From: Pseudomonas viridiflava
GTDB lineage: Bacteria > Pseudomonadota > Gammaproteobacteria > Pseudomonadales > Pseudomonadaceae
NCBI RefSeq assembly: GCF_900580675.1
Contig: NZ_UTBG01000001.1
Coordinates: 434,001-498,000, forward strand
Direction: 5' to 3'
DNA length: 64,000 nucleotides
The position numbers and the translations under genes were made by a program. Below, in pieces: positions 18,206 to 30,795 of the stretch. The first letter of the stretch is position 1. Each line of letters opens with the position of its first letter. Below the pieces are notes generated by a model. That model saw nothing but the letters and a program-made list of their open reading frames with translations. It did not search any database and had not been told where the DNA came from.

Positions 18206-19474
18206 TCAACTGCCGTACCGCTTGCTGGCCTCAATCGCCAATCCGCTGCCGATACTGCCGAAGATATTCCCTTCCACATGTCGCGCATTCGGCAGCATCG
18301 CCGAGATGCTGTGGCGCAGTGCCGGGATGCCGCTGGAGCCGCCGGTAAAGAACACCGTGTCCACCTGCGCCACGTCCACCGAGGCGTCGGTCAGCAGTTG
18401 GGTGACGCTGTTGCGCACGCGCTCCAGCAGGCCATCGATGGCCGACTCGAACAGGCTGCGGCTCAGGTCCACACTCAGGCCCGGCTCAACCCGGTCGAGC
18501 AGCACGTGGCGGCTGTCTTCGTGGGTCAGCTGGATCTTGGTTTCTTCCACTTCCATGGCCAGCCAGTGGCCGGCGCGCTGTTCGATCAGCTTGAACAGGC
18601 GGTCGATGCCGCCGGTGTCTTCGATGTCGTAGCGCATGCTGCCCAGGGCCAGCTGGGATTTTTGTGAGTACACCGAGTTGATGGTGTGCCAGGTGGCCAG
18701 GTTCATGTGGTGGCTGGTGGGCATGTAGGCGCCGCTTTTCATGCGGCTGCCGTAGCCGAACAGCGGCATCATGCCGGCCAGCGAGAGCTGTTTGTCGAAG
18801 TCGGTGCCACCGATGTGCACGCCGCCGGTGGCGAGGATGTCGCTCTGGCGGTTGTCGTTGTGACGACGGTCCGGCGACAGGCGCACCAGGGAGAAGTCAG
18901 AGGTACCACCGCCGATGTCGACGATCAGCACCAGCTCTTCTTTTTCGATGGTGGACTCGTAGTCGAACGCGGCTGCGATCGGTTCGTACTGGAACGAGAT
19001 GTCCTTGAAGCCGATCTTGCGCGCCACGTCGACCAAGGTGTTTTCGGCTTCCTGGTCGGCCATCGGGTCGTCATCGACGAAAAACACCGGGCGGCCCAGT
19101 ACCACTTCCTCGAACTCGCGGCCGGCGGTGGCTTCGGCGCGGCTCTTGAGCTGGCCGATGAACAGCGCCAGCAAGTCGGTGAATGGCATGGCCGTGCCCA
19201 ATACGCTGGTGTCGTGCTTGATCAGCTTGGAGCCCAGCAGGCTCTTGAGCGAGCGCATCAGCCGGCCTTCGTAGTTTTCCAGGTATTCGTGCAGGGCCAG
19301 GCGACCGTAGACCGGGCGGCGCTCCTCGAAGTTGAAGAACACCACCGACGGCAACGTGATCTTGTCGTCCTCCAGCGCGATAAGCGTCTCCTCGCCGGGG
19401 CGGATCCAGCCGACGGTGGAGTTGGACGTGCCAAAGTCGATGCCGCAGGCACGGGCTGGGGATGGGTTTTTCAT
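18206..19474 (-). CDS. yegD: Hsp70-like chaperone, YegD family
   Basis: A 422-residue actin/Hsp70-fold ATPase without the usual C-terminal substrate-binding domain. Phosphate motifs GIDFGTSNSTVGW at the N-terminus, IVDIGGGTSDFSLVRL in the middle and FFTGGSSGIPALR near the C-terminus mark the nucleotide-binding domain. This matches E. coli YegD in length and layout. It is divergent from cbpA, whose product is a J-domain protein, so a functional pairing is possible but unproven. The start ATG at 19474 is followed by MKNPSPARACGIDFGT. Confidence 0.9.
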   Translation of the reverse strand: MKNPSPARACGIDFGTSNSTVGWIRPGEETLIALEDDKITLPSVVFFNFEERRPVYGRLALHEYLENYEGRLMRSLKSLLGSKLIKHDTSVLGTAMPFTDLLALFIGQLKSRAEATAGREFEEVVLGRPVFFVDDDPMADQEAENTLVDVARKIGFKDISFQYEPIAAAFDYESTIEKEELVLIVDIGGGTSDFSLVRLSPDRRHNDNRQSDILATGGVHIGGTDFDKQLSLAGMMPLFGYGSRMKSGAYMPTSHHMNLATWHTINSVYSQKSQLALGSMRYDIEDTGGIDRLFKLIEQRAGHWLAMEVEETKIQLTHEDSRHVLLDRVEPGLSVDLSRSLFESAIDGLLERVRNSVTQLLTDASVDVAQVDTVFFTGGSSGIPALRHSISAMLPNARHVEGNIFGSIGSGLAIEASKRYGS

Positions 19475-19712
19475 GTCTATCGGGTTCCGGTTGAAAAACG
19501 GCCGCGCAGTGTATGCCAGTCGGGAGCGGATGCGTAGGCCGACCGTGCGTTAAATAATGCTTGAAACTGGGCAGTTTGCCCCCACATCAAGTGCATACGG
19601 CCAGCGCCGATAACACTTTGACGCACTCCCAAGCCACAACTCTCTACAGGTGCAAAGCAGCGCACGTTGTGCCCCGGGCTGTGCGATCTCGATTAAAGAG
19701 GGTGAAACACCG

Positions 19713-20654
19713 ATGGACTTCAAGGACTACTACAAAATATTGGGTGTCGAGCCGAGCGCCGATGACAAGGAAATCAAGGTCGCCTATCGCAAGCTCGCAC
19801 GCAAATATCACCCGGATGTCAGCAAGGAAAAAGACGCCGAAGAGAAATTCAAGGACGCTTCCGAAGCCTATGAAGCGCTTAAAAGCGCGGATAAGCGCGC
19901 CGAATACGACGAGCTGCGCAAATATGGCCAACATGGCCAGCCATTCCAGGGCCCGCCGGGCTGGCAGAGCCGTGGCGGCTTTGGCGGTGGCGGCCAGGAC
20001 CCGGGCGATTTTTCGGACTTCTTCAGCTCGATCTTCGGCTCGCGTGGTGATGCCTTTGGCGGCGGCCAGCGCCGTCCTGCCGGGCGTAAAGGCCAGGACG
20101 TGGAGATGCAGCTGTCGGTGTTCCTTGAGGAGACGCTGTCGACCGAGTCCAAGCAGATCAGCTTCCAGGTGCCGCAATACGACGCCTCGGGTCGGCATGT
20201 CAGCAACACCACCAAGAGTCTGAACGTAAAAATCCCCGCCGGCGTGGCCGACGGCGAGCGCATCCGCCTCAAAGGGCAGGGTGCACCCGGTATCGGCGGC
20301 GGGGCGAATGGCGACCTGTACCTGATCATCAAGTTTGCGCCGCACCCCAAGTTCGAAGTGGACGGCGAAAACCTGATCATCAACTTGCCCCTGGCGCCGT
20401 GGGAACTGGCGCTGGGCACGGAAGTGGCGGTGCCGACCCTGACCGGCAAGATCAACCTCAAGGTGCCGGCCGGCAGCCAGAACGGCCAGCGCATGCGCGC
20501 CAAGGGCCATGGCTTGCTGAACAAAGCCGGGCAGCGCGGCTTCCTGTACGTGCAGCTCAAGGCGGTGATGCCGCCGACCGCCGATGACGAGGTGAAAGCG
20601 TTGTGGCAGGAGCTGGCGCAGAAAGCTGCGTTCAACCCGCGCGAAAACTTCTAA
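19713..20654 (+). CDS. cbpA: Curved DNA-binding protein CbpA (DnaJ-type co-chaperone)
   Basis: A 313-residue class-B DnaJ-like protein. The J domain (residues 1-70) contains the HPD motif in [12 protein letters not shown], followed by a Gly/Phe-rich linker ([20 protein letters not shown]), then two beta-sandwich client-binding domains ending near [17 protein letters not shown]. It lacks the zinc-finger CxxCxGxG repeats of DnaJ, which is what defines CbpA. The start ATG 19713 follows AGAGGGTG. CbpA in E. coli also binds curved DNA and is modulated by CbpM, but no cbpM is visible next to it here. Confidence 0.93.
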   Translation: MDFKDYYKILGVEPSADDKEIKVAYRKLARKYHPDVSKEKDAEEKFKDASEAYEALKSADKRAEYDELRKYGQHGQPFQGPPGWQSRGGFGGGGQDPGDFSDFFSSIFGSRGDAFGGGQRRPAGRKGQDVEMQLSVFLEETLSTESKQISFQVPQYDASGRHVSNTTKSLNVKIPAGVADGERIRLKGQGAPGIGGGANGDLYLIIKFAPHPKFEVDGENLIINLPLAPWELALGTEVAVPTLTGKINLKVPAGSQNGQRMRAKGHGLLNKAGQRGFLYVQLKAVMPPTADDEVKALWQELAQKAAFNPRENF

Positions 20655-20671
20655 GGCCTGAAAGCCTATAC

Positions 20672-20702
20672 CCGTGGCGAGGGCAAGCTCCCTCGCCACA
20701 GG
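20672..20702. repeat. Single REP-like palindrome between cbpA and ureC
   Basis: CCGTGGCGAGGGCAAGCTCC folds on CCTCGCCACAGG to give one hairpin with stem GTGGCGAGGG/CCCTCGCCAC. It lies between two converging genes and could act as a bidirectional transcription barrier. Confidence 0.8.
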
Positions 20703-20723
20703 TCGTTGTCTGTTGGTTTTGAG

Positions 20724-22424
<1,701 letters not shown>

Positions 22425-22464
22425 GTGTGTGCCCTGAGAAATATGTGTTGAATGTGAAATCGCT

Positions 22465-22540
22465 ATCGCAGGCAAGCCAGCTCCCACATTTTGAATGTAT
22501 TCACAGATCAAAAAGTGGGAGGGGGCTTGCCCCCGATGAG
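22465..22540. repeat. Mixed REP pair between ureB and ureC
   Basis: Left arm ATCGCAGGCAAGCCAGCTCC (22465-22488) and right arm GTGGGAGGGGGCTTGCCCCC (from 22515). The two arms are of different REP subtypes and point outward. The element sits inside the urease gene group. Confidence 0.82.
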
Positions 22541-22543
22541 GCC

Positions 22544-23906
<1,363 letters not shown>

Positions 23907-23916
23907 GCTCGGTCCC

Positions 23917-24219
23917 TCAAGCAATCGGTTGGTGGACGGTGACCAGCTTGGTGCCATCGGGGAAGGTGGCCTCCACCTGGATATCCGGGATCATTTCCGG
24001 GATGCCTTCCATCACTTGTTCGCGGCTGAGCAAAGTGGTGCCGAAGTGCATCAGGTCGGCCACGGTGCGGCCGTCGCGGGCACCTTCCATCAAGGCGGCG
24101 GAAATATACGCGATGGTTTCCGGGTAGTTGAGCTTCACCCCGCGCGCCAGGCGCCGTTCGGCCACCAGGCCGGCGGTGAAGATCAGCAGTTTGTCTTTTT
24201 CCCGTGGGGTCAAATCCAT
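23917..24219 (-). CDS. ureA: Urease gamma subunit UreA
   Basis: A 100-residue urease subunit. The whole sequence is canonical: [41 protein letters not shown], and the end [14 protein letters not shown]. It follows ureD by 3 bases on the same strand. It assembles with UreB and UreC in the cytoplasm. Confidence 0.98.
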
Positions 24220-24222
24220 GGT

Positions 24223-25062
24223 TCAAGTGCTCCAGATTCGGGGTGAAACGGCTTCGCGGCCCAGCACTGCCGGGCGCAACAGCCGCCATAAATCAATCAA
24301 CCAGCCCCGCGCCAACAGCGCTTCACTGGCCAGGCAGCGGGCTACCAGCAGGCCGGGCAGTTGGGTCAGGTCGCCGCGCACCGCGTGGGGCAGTGATCGG
24401 CAGTGTTCAAGCAATTCAGGGGTGATATCGCCGGTGACTAACAGCGTGGCGAACACCGGTTGCCCGTCCAGGCCAATCGGCGAGTCGAGCAAGCCGTCGC
24501 CGCCGTTGACGCGCTGGCGTTCGTGCCAGAGCAACTGGCCGTCGCGGCGGATATCCAGGTGCGATTGAAAGTGGCCGAGGTCGAAACGCTCGCCACTGGC
24601 CGGGCGGCCCAGGGCGACCACGTCCCAGTAGAACAACCGCGCATCGCCTTGCAGCTCGATGCGGGTGGTGAGTTCGGCCTGGGCGGCACTGAATACGATG
24701 GTTTCCTGGGGCAGCCATTCCAGGGTCGCGCCGGCTTCCACGCAGAGTTCAAGTTGCTGGAATGCCGGGCCGCTGGCGCGATACCACTTGGCTGCGCCGG
24801 GGCTGGTCAACTGGGCCCAGGCGCCCGCACCGACGTGCGCGCTGATGTCCAGGCGGTCGCCACCGGCAATCCCGCCCGGCGGGTGCACGATGATGTGCTG
24901 GCACACCTCGGGGCCTTCGGCGTACAGGTGCTTTTGCACGCGCAGCGGGCCCAGGTGGCGGCGCATCACCGGGCGCGTGGTGTCGCCGAAACGCGCGTAG
25001 CCGAGTTCCAGCTCGGCGTGCCAGCTGGGGGTGAACAGGGCGTGGGAAACGGGCAGGTTCAT
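24223..25062 (-). CDS. ureD: Urease accessory protein UreD (UreH)
   Basis: A 279-residue chaperone that binds apo-urease first and recruits UreF and UreG for nickel insertion. Family features are [40 protein letters not shown], and [20 protein letters not shown]. Length is normal. It begins 29 bases after the urtE stop, so it is probably co-transcribed with the urea transporter genes. Confidence 0.96.
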   Translation of the reverse strand: MNLPVSHALFTPSWHAELELGYARFGDTTRPVMRRHLGPLRVQKHLYAEGPEVCQHIIVHPPGGIAGGDRLDISAHVGAGAWAQLTSPGAAKWYRASGPAFQQLELCVEAGATLEWLPQETIVFSAAQAELTTRIELQGDARLFYWDVVALGRPASGERFDLGHFQSHLDIRRDGQLLWHERQRVNGGDGLLDSPIGLDGQPVFATLLVTGDITPELLEHCRSLPHAVRGDLTQLPGLLVARCLASEALLARGWLIDLWRLLRPAVLGREAVSPRIWST

Positions 25063-25091
25063 AGTTATGCTTATCGTTAGGACGCTACAGA

Positions 25092-25790
25092 TTAGATGGT
25101 AACCAGCCCGCGCACACCTTCGCTCTCCATATTTTCACCTCGACCCTGCTGGACGATTTCGCCGCGCGACATCACCAGGTAGTGGTCGGCCAGCTCGGCG
25201 GCAAAGTCGTAGAACTGCTCCACCAGCAGGATCGCCATATCGCCGCGTGCCGCGAGTTTCTTGATCACTGCGCCGATCTCCTTGATCACTGACGGTTGGA
25301 TGCCTTCGGTCGGCTCATCGAGGATCAACAGGCGCGGGCGGCTGGCCAGGGCTCGGCCGATCGCCAGCTGCTGTTGCTGGCCACCGGACAAGTCGCCGCC
25401 ACGCCGGTGCTTCATTTGCAGCAACACCGGGAACAGTTCGTAGATAAACGCCGGGACTTCCTTGGCCTCCGAGCCAGGAAACCGCGACAGGCCCATCAGC
25501 AGGTTTTCTTCCACCGTCAGCCGCCCGAAAATCTCGCGGCCCTGGGGCACGTAGGCGATTCCGGCATGCACCCGCTGATGCGGTTTGAAACCGGTGATGG
25601 CCTTGCCTTCCCAATTCACCGCGCCCTCTTTGGCCGGCAGCAAGCCCATCAGGCACTTGAGCAACGTGGTCTTGCCCACCCCGTTACGCCCGAGCAGGCA
25701 GGTGACCTCGCCGATCTTCACGTCAAAGGAGAGACCGCGCAGGATGTGGCTACCGCCGTAATACTGGTGCAGCTTGTCGACTTGCAGCAT
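25092..25790 (-). CDS. urtE: Urea ABC transporter ATP-binding protein UrtE
   Basis: A 232-residue ABC ATPase of the high-affinity urea importer. It shows Walker A GRNGVGKT, the signature [15 protein letters not shown], Walker [15 protein letters not shown] and the [14 protein letters not shown] end that is specific for UrtE within the LivF-like group. ATG 25790 ([19 protein letters not shown]) is the family start. A gap of 80 bases separates it from urtD and contains a weak REP-like fragment. Confidence 0.95.
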   Translation of the reverse strand: MLQVDKLHQYYGGSHILRGLSFDVKIGEVTCLLGRNGVGKTTLLKCLMGLLPAKEGAVNWEGKAITGFKPHQRVHAGIAYVPQGREIFGRLTVEENLLMGLSRFPGSEAKEVPAFIYELFPVLLQMKHRRGGDLSGGQQQQLAIGRALASRPRLLILDEPTEGIQPSVIKEIGAVIKKLAARGDMAILLVEQFYDFAAELADHYLVMSRGEIVQQGRGENMESEGVRGLVTI

Positions 25791-25870
25791 GTTCAATGTC
25801 TCCTCAAATCCCTTGTAGGAATCAGCTCCCACATTGATTCGGTTCTCACAGGAAGCGGTCTGTGTCTGGC

Positions 25871-26704
25871 TTAACGGCCCAGGTACACCTCGATCACCCG
25901 CTCGTTTTCCTGCACCTGTTCCAGCGACCCTTCGGCCAGCACGCTGCCTTGGTGCAACACGGTCACGTGGTCGGCAATCGAGCCGACGAAGCCCATGTCG
26001 TGCTCCACCACCATCAGCGAGTGCTTGCCCGCCAGGCGCTTGAACAGTTCGGCGGTGAATTCGGTTTCGGCATCGGTCATGCCCGCCACCGGTTCGTCCA
26101 GCAGCAACAGCTGCGGGTCTTGCATCAGCAGCATGCCGATTTCCAGGAACTGCTTCTGGCCGTGGGACAGCAAGCCGGCCGGGCGCTGCTGCGAGGCGGT
26201 CAGGCGGATGGTGTCGAGCACTTCGTCGATACGGTCTTTCTGCTCGCCGCTCAGGCGTGCGCGCAGGCTGGCCCATACGGATTTGTCGGTCTTCTGCGCC
26301 AGCTCCAGGTTTTCGAACACGCTCAGGGCTTCGAACACCGTGGGCTTCTGGAACTTGCGGCCGATACCGGCCTGGGCGATCTGCACTTCACTCATCGTTG
26401 TCAGGTCGAGGGTTTCGCCGAACCAGGCCTTGCCGTGGCTGGGCCGGGTCTTGCCGGTGATCACGTCCATCAGCGTGGTCTTGCCCGCGCCGTTGGGGCC
26501 GATGATGCAGCGCAGCTCACCCACGCCGATGTACAGGTTCAAGTCGTTGAGCGCCTTGAAACCATCAAAGCTGACGCTGATATCTTCCAGGGTCAGGATC
26601 GTGCCGTGGCGGGTGTTCAGGCCTTTGCCCGCAGCCTGGCCAATGCCGATCGCATCACGGCCGCTGCCCGCATCGAGAATAGGTTCGAGCATGACGTTCC
26701 TCAT
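25871..26704 (-). CDS. urtD: Urea ABC transporter ATP-binding protein UrtD
   Basis: A 277-residue LivG-like ABC ATPase of the urea importer. Walker A is GPNGAGKT, the signature LLSHGQKQFLEIGMLL and Walker B LLLLDEPVAGMTD, followed by VVEHDMGFVGSIAD. The motif LSHGQKQ in place of LSGGQ is typical of UrtD. ATG 26704 overlaps the urtC stop in ATGA; an in-frame ATG at 26692 (MLEPILDAGS) is an alternative. Confidence 0.94.
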   Translation of the reverse strand: MRNVMLEPILDAGSGRDAIGIGQAAGKGLNTRHGTILTLEDISVSFDGFKALNDLNLYIGVGELRCIIGPNGAGKTTLMDVITGKTRPSHGKAWFGETLDLTTMSEVQIAQAGIGRKFQKPTVFEALSVFENLELAQKTDKSVWASLRARLSGEQKDRIDEVLDTIRLTASQQRPAGLLSHGQKQFLEIGMLLMQDPQLLLLDEPVAGMTDAETEFTAELFKRLAGKHSLMVVEHDMGFVGSIADHVTVLHQGSVLAEGSLEQVQENERVIEVYLGR

Positions 26705-27768
26705 TTCTTCAGCAGGCCGATAACGCCCTTGGGCAGGTACAGGGTGACGATGATGAACAGCGCCCCGAGGAAGAACAGCCAGTATTCCGGGAAGGCCACG
26801 GTGAACCAGCTCTTCATGCCATTCACCACGCCGGCGCCGAGCAGCGGGCCGATCAGCGTGCCGCGCCCGCCGAGGGCGACCCACACGGCGGCTTCGATGG
26901 AGTTGGTCGGCGACATTTCGCTGGGGTTGATGATGCCCACTTGCGGCACATACAACGCCCCGGCCAGGCCACACAGCACCGCGCTCAACACCCACACAAA
27001 GAGCTTGAAACCACGCGGGTCGTAGCCGCAGAACATCAGGCGGTTCTCGGCGTCGCGCAGGGCGGTCAGCACCCGGCCGAACTTGCTTTGCGCCAGGCGC
27101 CAGCCGGTGTACAGGCTGGCGACCAGCAGCACGACCGTGGCAAAAAACAGCACCGCGCGGGTGCCCGGTTCGGTAATGCCGAAACCGAGAATGCTGCGGA
27201 AATTGGTAAAGCCGTTATTGCCGCCAAAGCCGGTCTCGTTGCGGAAAAACAGCAGCATCCCGGCAAAGGTCAACGCCTGGGTCATGATCGAGAAGTACAC
27301 GCCCTTGATCCGTGAGCGAAAGGCGAAGAAGCCGAACACCAGCGCCAGCACACCCGGCGCCAACACCACCAGGCACAGGGCCCACAGGAAGTGCTCGGTG
27401 CCGACCCAATACCAGGGCAATTCGGTCCACGACAAAAACGTCATGAACGCCGGCAGTTCATCGCCGGAGGCCTGGCGCATCAGGTACATGCCCATCGCAT
27501 AACCGCCGAGGGCGAAGAACAGGCCGTGGCCGAGGGACAACATCCCCGCGTAACCCCACACCAGGTCCAGGGCGAGAGCGACGATGGCGTAGCAGAGGAT
27601 CTTGCCCACCAGCGTCAGGGTGTAAGCCGACACATGCAGCGGATTTTGCGGCGACAGCAAGGAGCACAACGGCAGCGCCAGCAGCAGGATCAGGATCACC
27701 ACGCCGACTGCAATCGTGACCTTGGGGCCGACCTTTTGCGTGGCGGTAAGCATCAATGGCTGGTTCAT
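26701..27768 (-). CDS. urtC: Urea ABC transporter permease UrtC
   Basis: A 355-residue LivM-like inner-membrane permease. Core motifs DLVWGYAGMLSLGHGLFFALGG and AFRSRIKGVYFSIMTQAL plus GFNNGFT-like GGNNGFTNFRSILGF mark the UrtC branch. It ends with LYLPKGVIGLLKK. It overlaps urtB and urtD by a few bases, so urtB-C-D are tightly coupled. Confidence 0.95.
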   Translation of the reverse strand: MNQPLMLTATQKVGPKVTIAVGVVILILLLALPLCSLLSPQNPLHVSAYTLTLVGKILCYAIVALALDLVWGYAGMLSLGHGLFFALGGYAMGMYLMRQASGDELPAFMTFLSWTELPWYWVGTEHFLWALCLVVLAPGVLALVFGFFAFRSRIKGVYFSIMTQALTFAGMLLFFRNETGFGGNNGFTNFRSILGFGITEPGTRAVLFFATVVLLVASLYTGWRLAQSKFGRVLTALRDAENRLMFCGYDPRGFKLFVWVLSAVLCGLAGALYVPQVGIINPSEMSPTNSIEAAVWVALGGRGTLIGPLLGAGVVNGMKSWFTVAFPEYWLFFLGALFIIVTLYLPKGVIGLLKK

Positions 27769-29270
27769 CAGTCGATCACCCGTCCTTTCAGTGCGAAGAG
27801 TCCCTGCGGGCGTTTCTGGATAAACAGAATGATCAGCGCGAGGATCAGGATCTTGCCGAGCACGGCGCCGATCTGCGGTTCAAGAATCTTGTTGGCGATA
27901 CCCAGACCGAAGGCCGCCATCACGCTGCCGGCCAATTGGCCGACACCGCCCAGCACGACCACCAGGAACGAGTCGATGATGTAGCTCTGGCCGAGGTCCG
28001 GGCCGACGTTGCCGATCTGGCTCAGCGCCACGCCGCCCAGGCCGGCGATGCCCGAACCGAGGCCAAACGCGAGCATGTCCACGCGCCCGGTGGGCACGCC
28101 GCAGCAGGCGGCCATGTTGCGGTTCTGGGTCACGGCGCGCACGTTGAGGCCCAGGCGCGTCTTGTTCAGCAGCAGCCACGTGAGCACCACCACAAACAGC
28201 GCGAAGGCGATGATCACGATGCGGTTGTACGGCAGCACCAGGTTGGGCAGCACTTGAATGCCGCCCGACAGCCATTCGGGGTTCGACACTTCAACGTTCT
28301 GTGCACCGAACACCAGGCGCACCAGTTGGATCAGCATCAGGCTGATGCCCCACGTGGCCAACAGGGTTTCCAGCGGGCGCCCATAGAGATGGCGAATTAC
28401 CGTGCGCTCCAGCGCCATGCCGATGGCGGCGGTGACGAAAAACGCCACCGGCAGCGCGATCAGCGGGTAGAACTCGATGGCCGCCGGCACGTAGCGCTGC
28501 ATCAGCATTTGCACCACATACGTGGAGTAGGCGCCGAGCATCAGCATTTCGCCGTGGGCCATATTGATCACGCCGAGCAGGCCGAAGGTGATCGCCAGGC
28601 CGAGGGCGGCGAGCAGCAGGATCGAACCCAGGGACATGCCGCTGAAGGCCTGGCCGAGGATCTCGCCGAGCATCAGTTTGCGTTTGACCTGGGCCAGGCT
28701 GGTCTCGGCGGCGGTGTGCACGGCGGCATCGGTTTCAACGCCGGGGGCCAGCAGGGCTTCGAGGCGGGTACGCGCCAGCGGGTCACCGGTGCTGCCGAGC
28801 AGGCGCACGGCAGCCAGGCGCACCAGCGGGTCGGCGTCGACCAGTTGCAGGTTGGCCAGGGCCAGGCTGAGGGCGGTGTGCACATCCTCGTTGGTCTCGG
28901 CGGCGACCTGCTGGTCGAGGAATTTGAGTTGCGCCGGTTGCGCGGTTTTTTGCAGGGTTTGCGCAGCGGCCAGGCGCACCTTGGGGTCGGCAGCAAGCAG
29001 TTGCTGGCTGGCTTGGACGTTGTCGATCAAGCCACGCAGGCGGTTGTTCAAGCGTACGGTTTTGGTTTCGCCATTGACCGTGAGCTGGCCTTGTTCCAGG
29101 GCGTCCACCAACTCTATGCGCGCCGGGTCCGGCTGGGCGGCCCAGTCCTGGAGGAGCTTGGCTTGTTGGCTCGGGTTGGCGGCAAGGAAGTCTTCGGCGT
29201 CGCCTGCGTGTGCGGCGAAGGGCAGTAACAGCAGCAATGTCAGACAATATCGGTAGAGGGCAGTTGGCAT
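27768..29270 (-). CDS. urtB: Urea ABC transporter permease UrtB with N-terminal exported helical domain
   Basis: A 500-residue permease. The last 290 residues are a LivH-like membrane domain (AITFGLLGVINMAHGEMLML, LLATWGISLMLIQLVRLVFG). The first 200 or so follow a signal peptide (LTLLLLLPFAAHAGDAEDFL) and read as HEAT-like alpha repeats (DPKVRLAAAQTLQ, DADPLVRLAAVRLLGSTGDP). Long UrtB proteins of proteobacteria have this extension, presumably placed in the periplasm; its role is not known to me. It is the first permease gene after urtA. Confidence 0.94.
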   Translation of the reverse strand: MPTALYRYCLTLLLLLPFAAHAGDAEDFLAANPSQQAKLLQDWAAQPDPARIELVDALEQGQLTVNGETKTVRLNNRLRGLIDNVQASQQLLAADPKVRLAAAQTLQKTAQPAQLKFLDQQVAAETNEDVHTALSLALANLQLVDADPLVRLAAVRLLGSTGDPLARTRLEALLAPGVETDAAVHTAAETSLAQVKRKLMLGEILGQAFSGMSLGSILLLAALGLAITFGLLGVINMAHGEMLMLGAYSTYVVQMLMQRYVPAAIEFYPLIALPVAFFVTAAIGMALERTVIRHLYGRPLETLLATWGISLMLIQLVRLVFGAQNVEVSNPEWLSGGIQVLPNLVLPYNRIVIIAFALFVVVLTWLLLNKTRLGLNVRAVTQNRNMAACCGVPTGRVDMLAFGLGSGIAGLGGVALSQIGNVGPDLGQSYIIDSFLVVVLGGVGQLAGSVMAAFGLGIANKILEPQIGAVLGKILILALIILFIQKRPQGLFALKGRVID

Positions 29271-29302
29271 AACAAAATGTCCTGATCATGCACGGTCCAA
29301 AC

Positions 29303-29391
29303 TGTGGGAGCGGGCTTGCTCGCGAATACAGTGGGTCAGTCAATACATCTGTTACTGATCCACCGCATTCGCGAGCAAGCCCGCTCCCACA
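29303..29391. repeat. REP doublet (GCGGGCTTGCTCGCGAA family) between urtA and urtB
   Basis: Inverted arms TGTGGGAGCGGGCTTGCTCG (from 29303) and CGAGCAAGCCCGCTCCCACA (ending 29391). It lies just after the urea-binding-protein gene, the same relative position as the REP after braC. Confidence 0.92.
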
Positions 29392-29409
29392 TTTGATCTG
29401 TGGTGAGGC

Positions 29410-30675
29410 TTAGTTACTCTTCACCGCGTAGTCCGGCTTTTTGTCATTGCCCGGGATATACGGGCTCCACGGCTGCGCACGAATCGGTTCATTGGTCTGC
29501 CACACCACCGAGAACTGACCATCGGCCTGGATCTCGCCGATCATCACCGGCTTGTGCAGGTGGTGGTTGGTCTTGTCCATGGTCAGGGTAAAGCCCGAGG
29601 GGGCGTCGAAGGTCTGGCCGGCCAGTGCTTCACGCACTTTGTCGACGTCGGTGGACTTGGCTTTCTCCGCCGCCTGCGCCCACATATGGATGCCCACGTA
29701 GGTGGCTTCCATCGGGTCGTTGGTCACGGCTTTGTCCGCGCCCGGCAGGTTGTGTTTCTTGGCGTAGGCTTTCCAGTCGGCCACGAATTTCTTGTTGACC
29801 GGGTTCTCCACCGACTGGAAGTAGTTCCAGGCCGCCAGGTTGCCGACCAATGGCTTGGTGTCGATGCCGCGCAGTTCTTCTTCGCCCACGGAGAAGGCAA
29901 CCACCGGCACGTCCGTCGCCTTCAGGCCTTGGTTGGCCAGCTCTTTGTAGAAGGGCACGTTGGAGTCGCCATTCACGGTGGAGATCACAGCGGTTTTGCC
30001 GCCGGCGGAGAACTTCTTGATGTTGGCGACGATGGTCTGGTAATCGGCATGGCCGAACGGGGTGTAGACCTCTTCGATATCTTTGTCAGCCACGCCTTTG
30101 GAATGCAGGAAGGAACGCAGGATCTTGTTGGTGGTGCGCGGGTACACGTAGTCGGTGCCCAACAGGAAGAAGCGCTTGGCGCTGCCGCCTTCTTCGCTCA
30201 TCAGGTATTCCACCGCCGGGATCGCCTGCTGGTTCGGCGCCGCACCGGTGTAGAACACGTTCGGCGACATCTCTTCACCCTCGTATTGCACCGGGTAGAA
30301 CAGCAGGCCATTGAGTTCTTCGAACACCGGCAACACCGATTTGCGCGACACCGAGGTCCAGCAGCCGAACACCACGGCGACCTTGTCCTGGGTCAGCAAC
30401 TGCCGGCCTTTTTCAGCGAAGAGCGGCCAGTTCGACGCGGGGTCGACCACCACCGGTTCGAGCATCTTGCCGTTCACCCCGCCCTTGGCGTTGATCTCGT
30501 CGATGGTCATCAACGCCATGTCCTTGAGGGATGTTTCGGAGATGGCCATGGTGCCGGACAGCGAGTGCAGGATGCCGACCTTGATGGTCTCGGCGGCCTG
30601 GACGGTCCAGGTCATGCCCATGGCGACGATGGATGCCGACAGTGTGAAAGCCTTGATCAAGCTGCGACGCTTCAT
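29410..30675 (-). CDS. urtA: Urea ABC transporter substrate-binding protein UrtA
   Basis: A 421-residue periplasmic binding protein of the Liv-J/AmiC-like family. A signal peptide with twin-arginine-looking start (MKRRSLIKAFTLSASIVAMG) precedes the mature part, which begins AETIKVGILHSLSGTMAISE. Conserved UrtA parts include VVVDPASNWPLFAEKGRQLL, FGCWTSVSRKSVLPVFEE and FYPVQYEGEEMSPNVFYTGA. The double arginine could mean Tat or ordinary Sec export. It leads the urt-ure block and is preceded by a sigma-54 type promoter. Confidence 0.96.
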   Translation of the reverse strand: MKRRSLIKAFTLSASIVAMGMTWTVQAAETIKVGILHSLSGTMAISETSLKDMALMTIDEINAKGGVNGKMLEPVVVDPASNWPLFAEKGRQLLTQDKVAVVFGCWTSVSRKSVLPVFEELNGLLFYPVQYEGEEMSPNVFYTGAAPNQQAIPAVEYLMSEEGGSAKRFFLLGTDYVYPRTTNKILRSFLHSKGVADKDIEEVYTPFGHADYQTIVANIKKFSAGGKTAVISTVNGDSNVPFYKELANQGLKATDVPVVAFSVGEEELRGIDTKPLVGNLAAWNYFQSVENPVNKKFVADWKAYAKKHNLPGADKAVTNDPMEATYVGIHMWAQAAEKAKSTDVDKVREALAGQTFDAPSGFTLTMDKTNHHLHKPVMIGEIQADGQFSVVWQTNEPIRAQPWSPYIPGNDKKPDYAVKSN

Positions 30676-30730
30676 GGTGCAGTCTCCGTGAACTCAACAT
30701 TGTTATGAGGGGTACGAGTCACGGAGGTGA

Positions 30731-30748
30731 TTGCAAGCGCTGTGCCTA
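30731..30748 (-). promoter_or_regulatory. Sigma-54 (RpoN) promoter for urtA
   Basis: On the minus strand the sequence reads AGGCACAGCGCTTGCAA: -24 GGCAC and -12 TTGCA, with exactly ten bases between the invariant GG and GC. It lies about 56 bases before the urtA start. This is the arrangement expected for NtrC-controlled urea uptake genes. Confidence 0.8.
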
Positions 30749-30795
30749 GTCGGGAAAAGGCATGAAACAGTCGCTTCGCCCACGGCGGCGCATGG

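Noticed and set aside
25806..25850. REP element between urtD and urtE
   Set aside because: Only a degenerate fragment (TCAGCTCCCACATTG) without an opposing arm is present; too weak to list.
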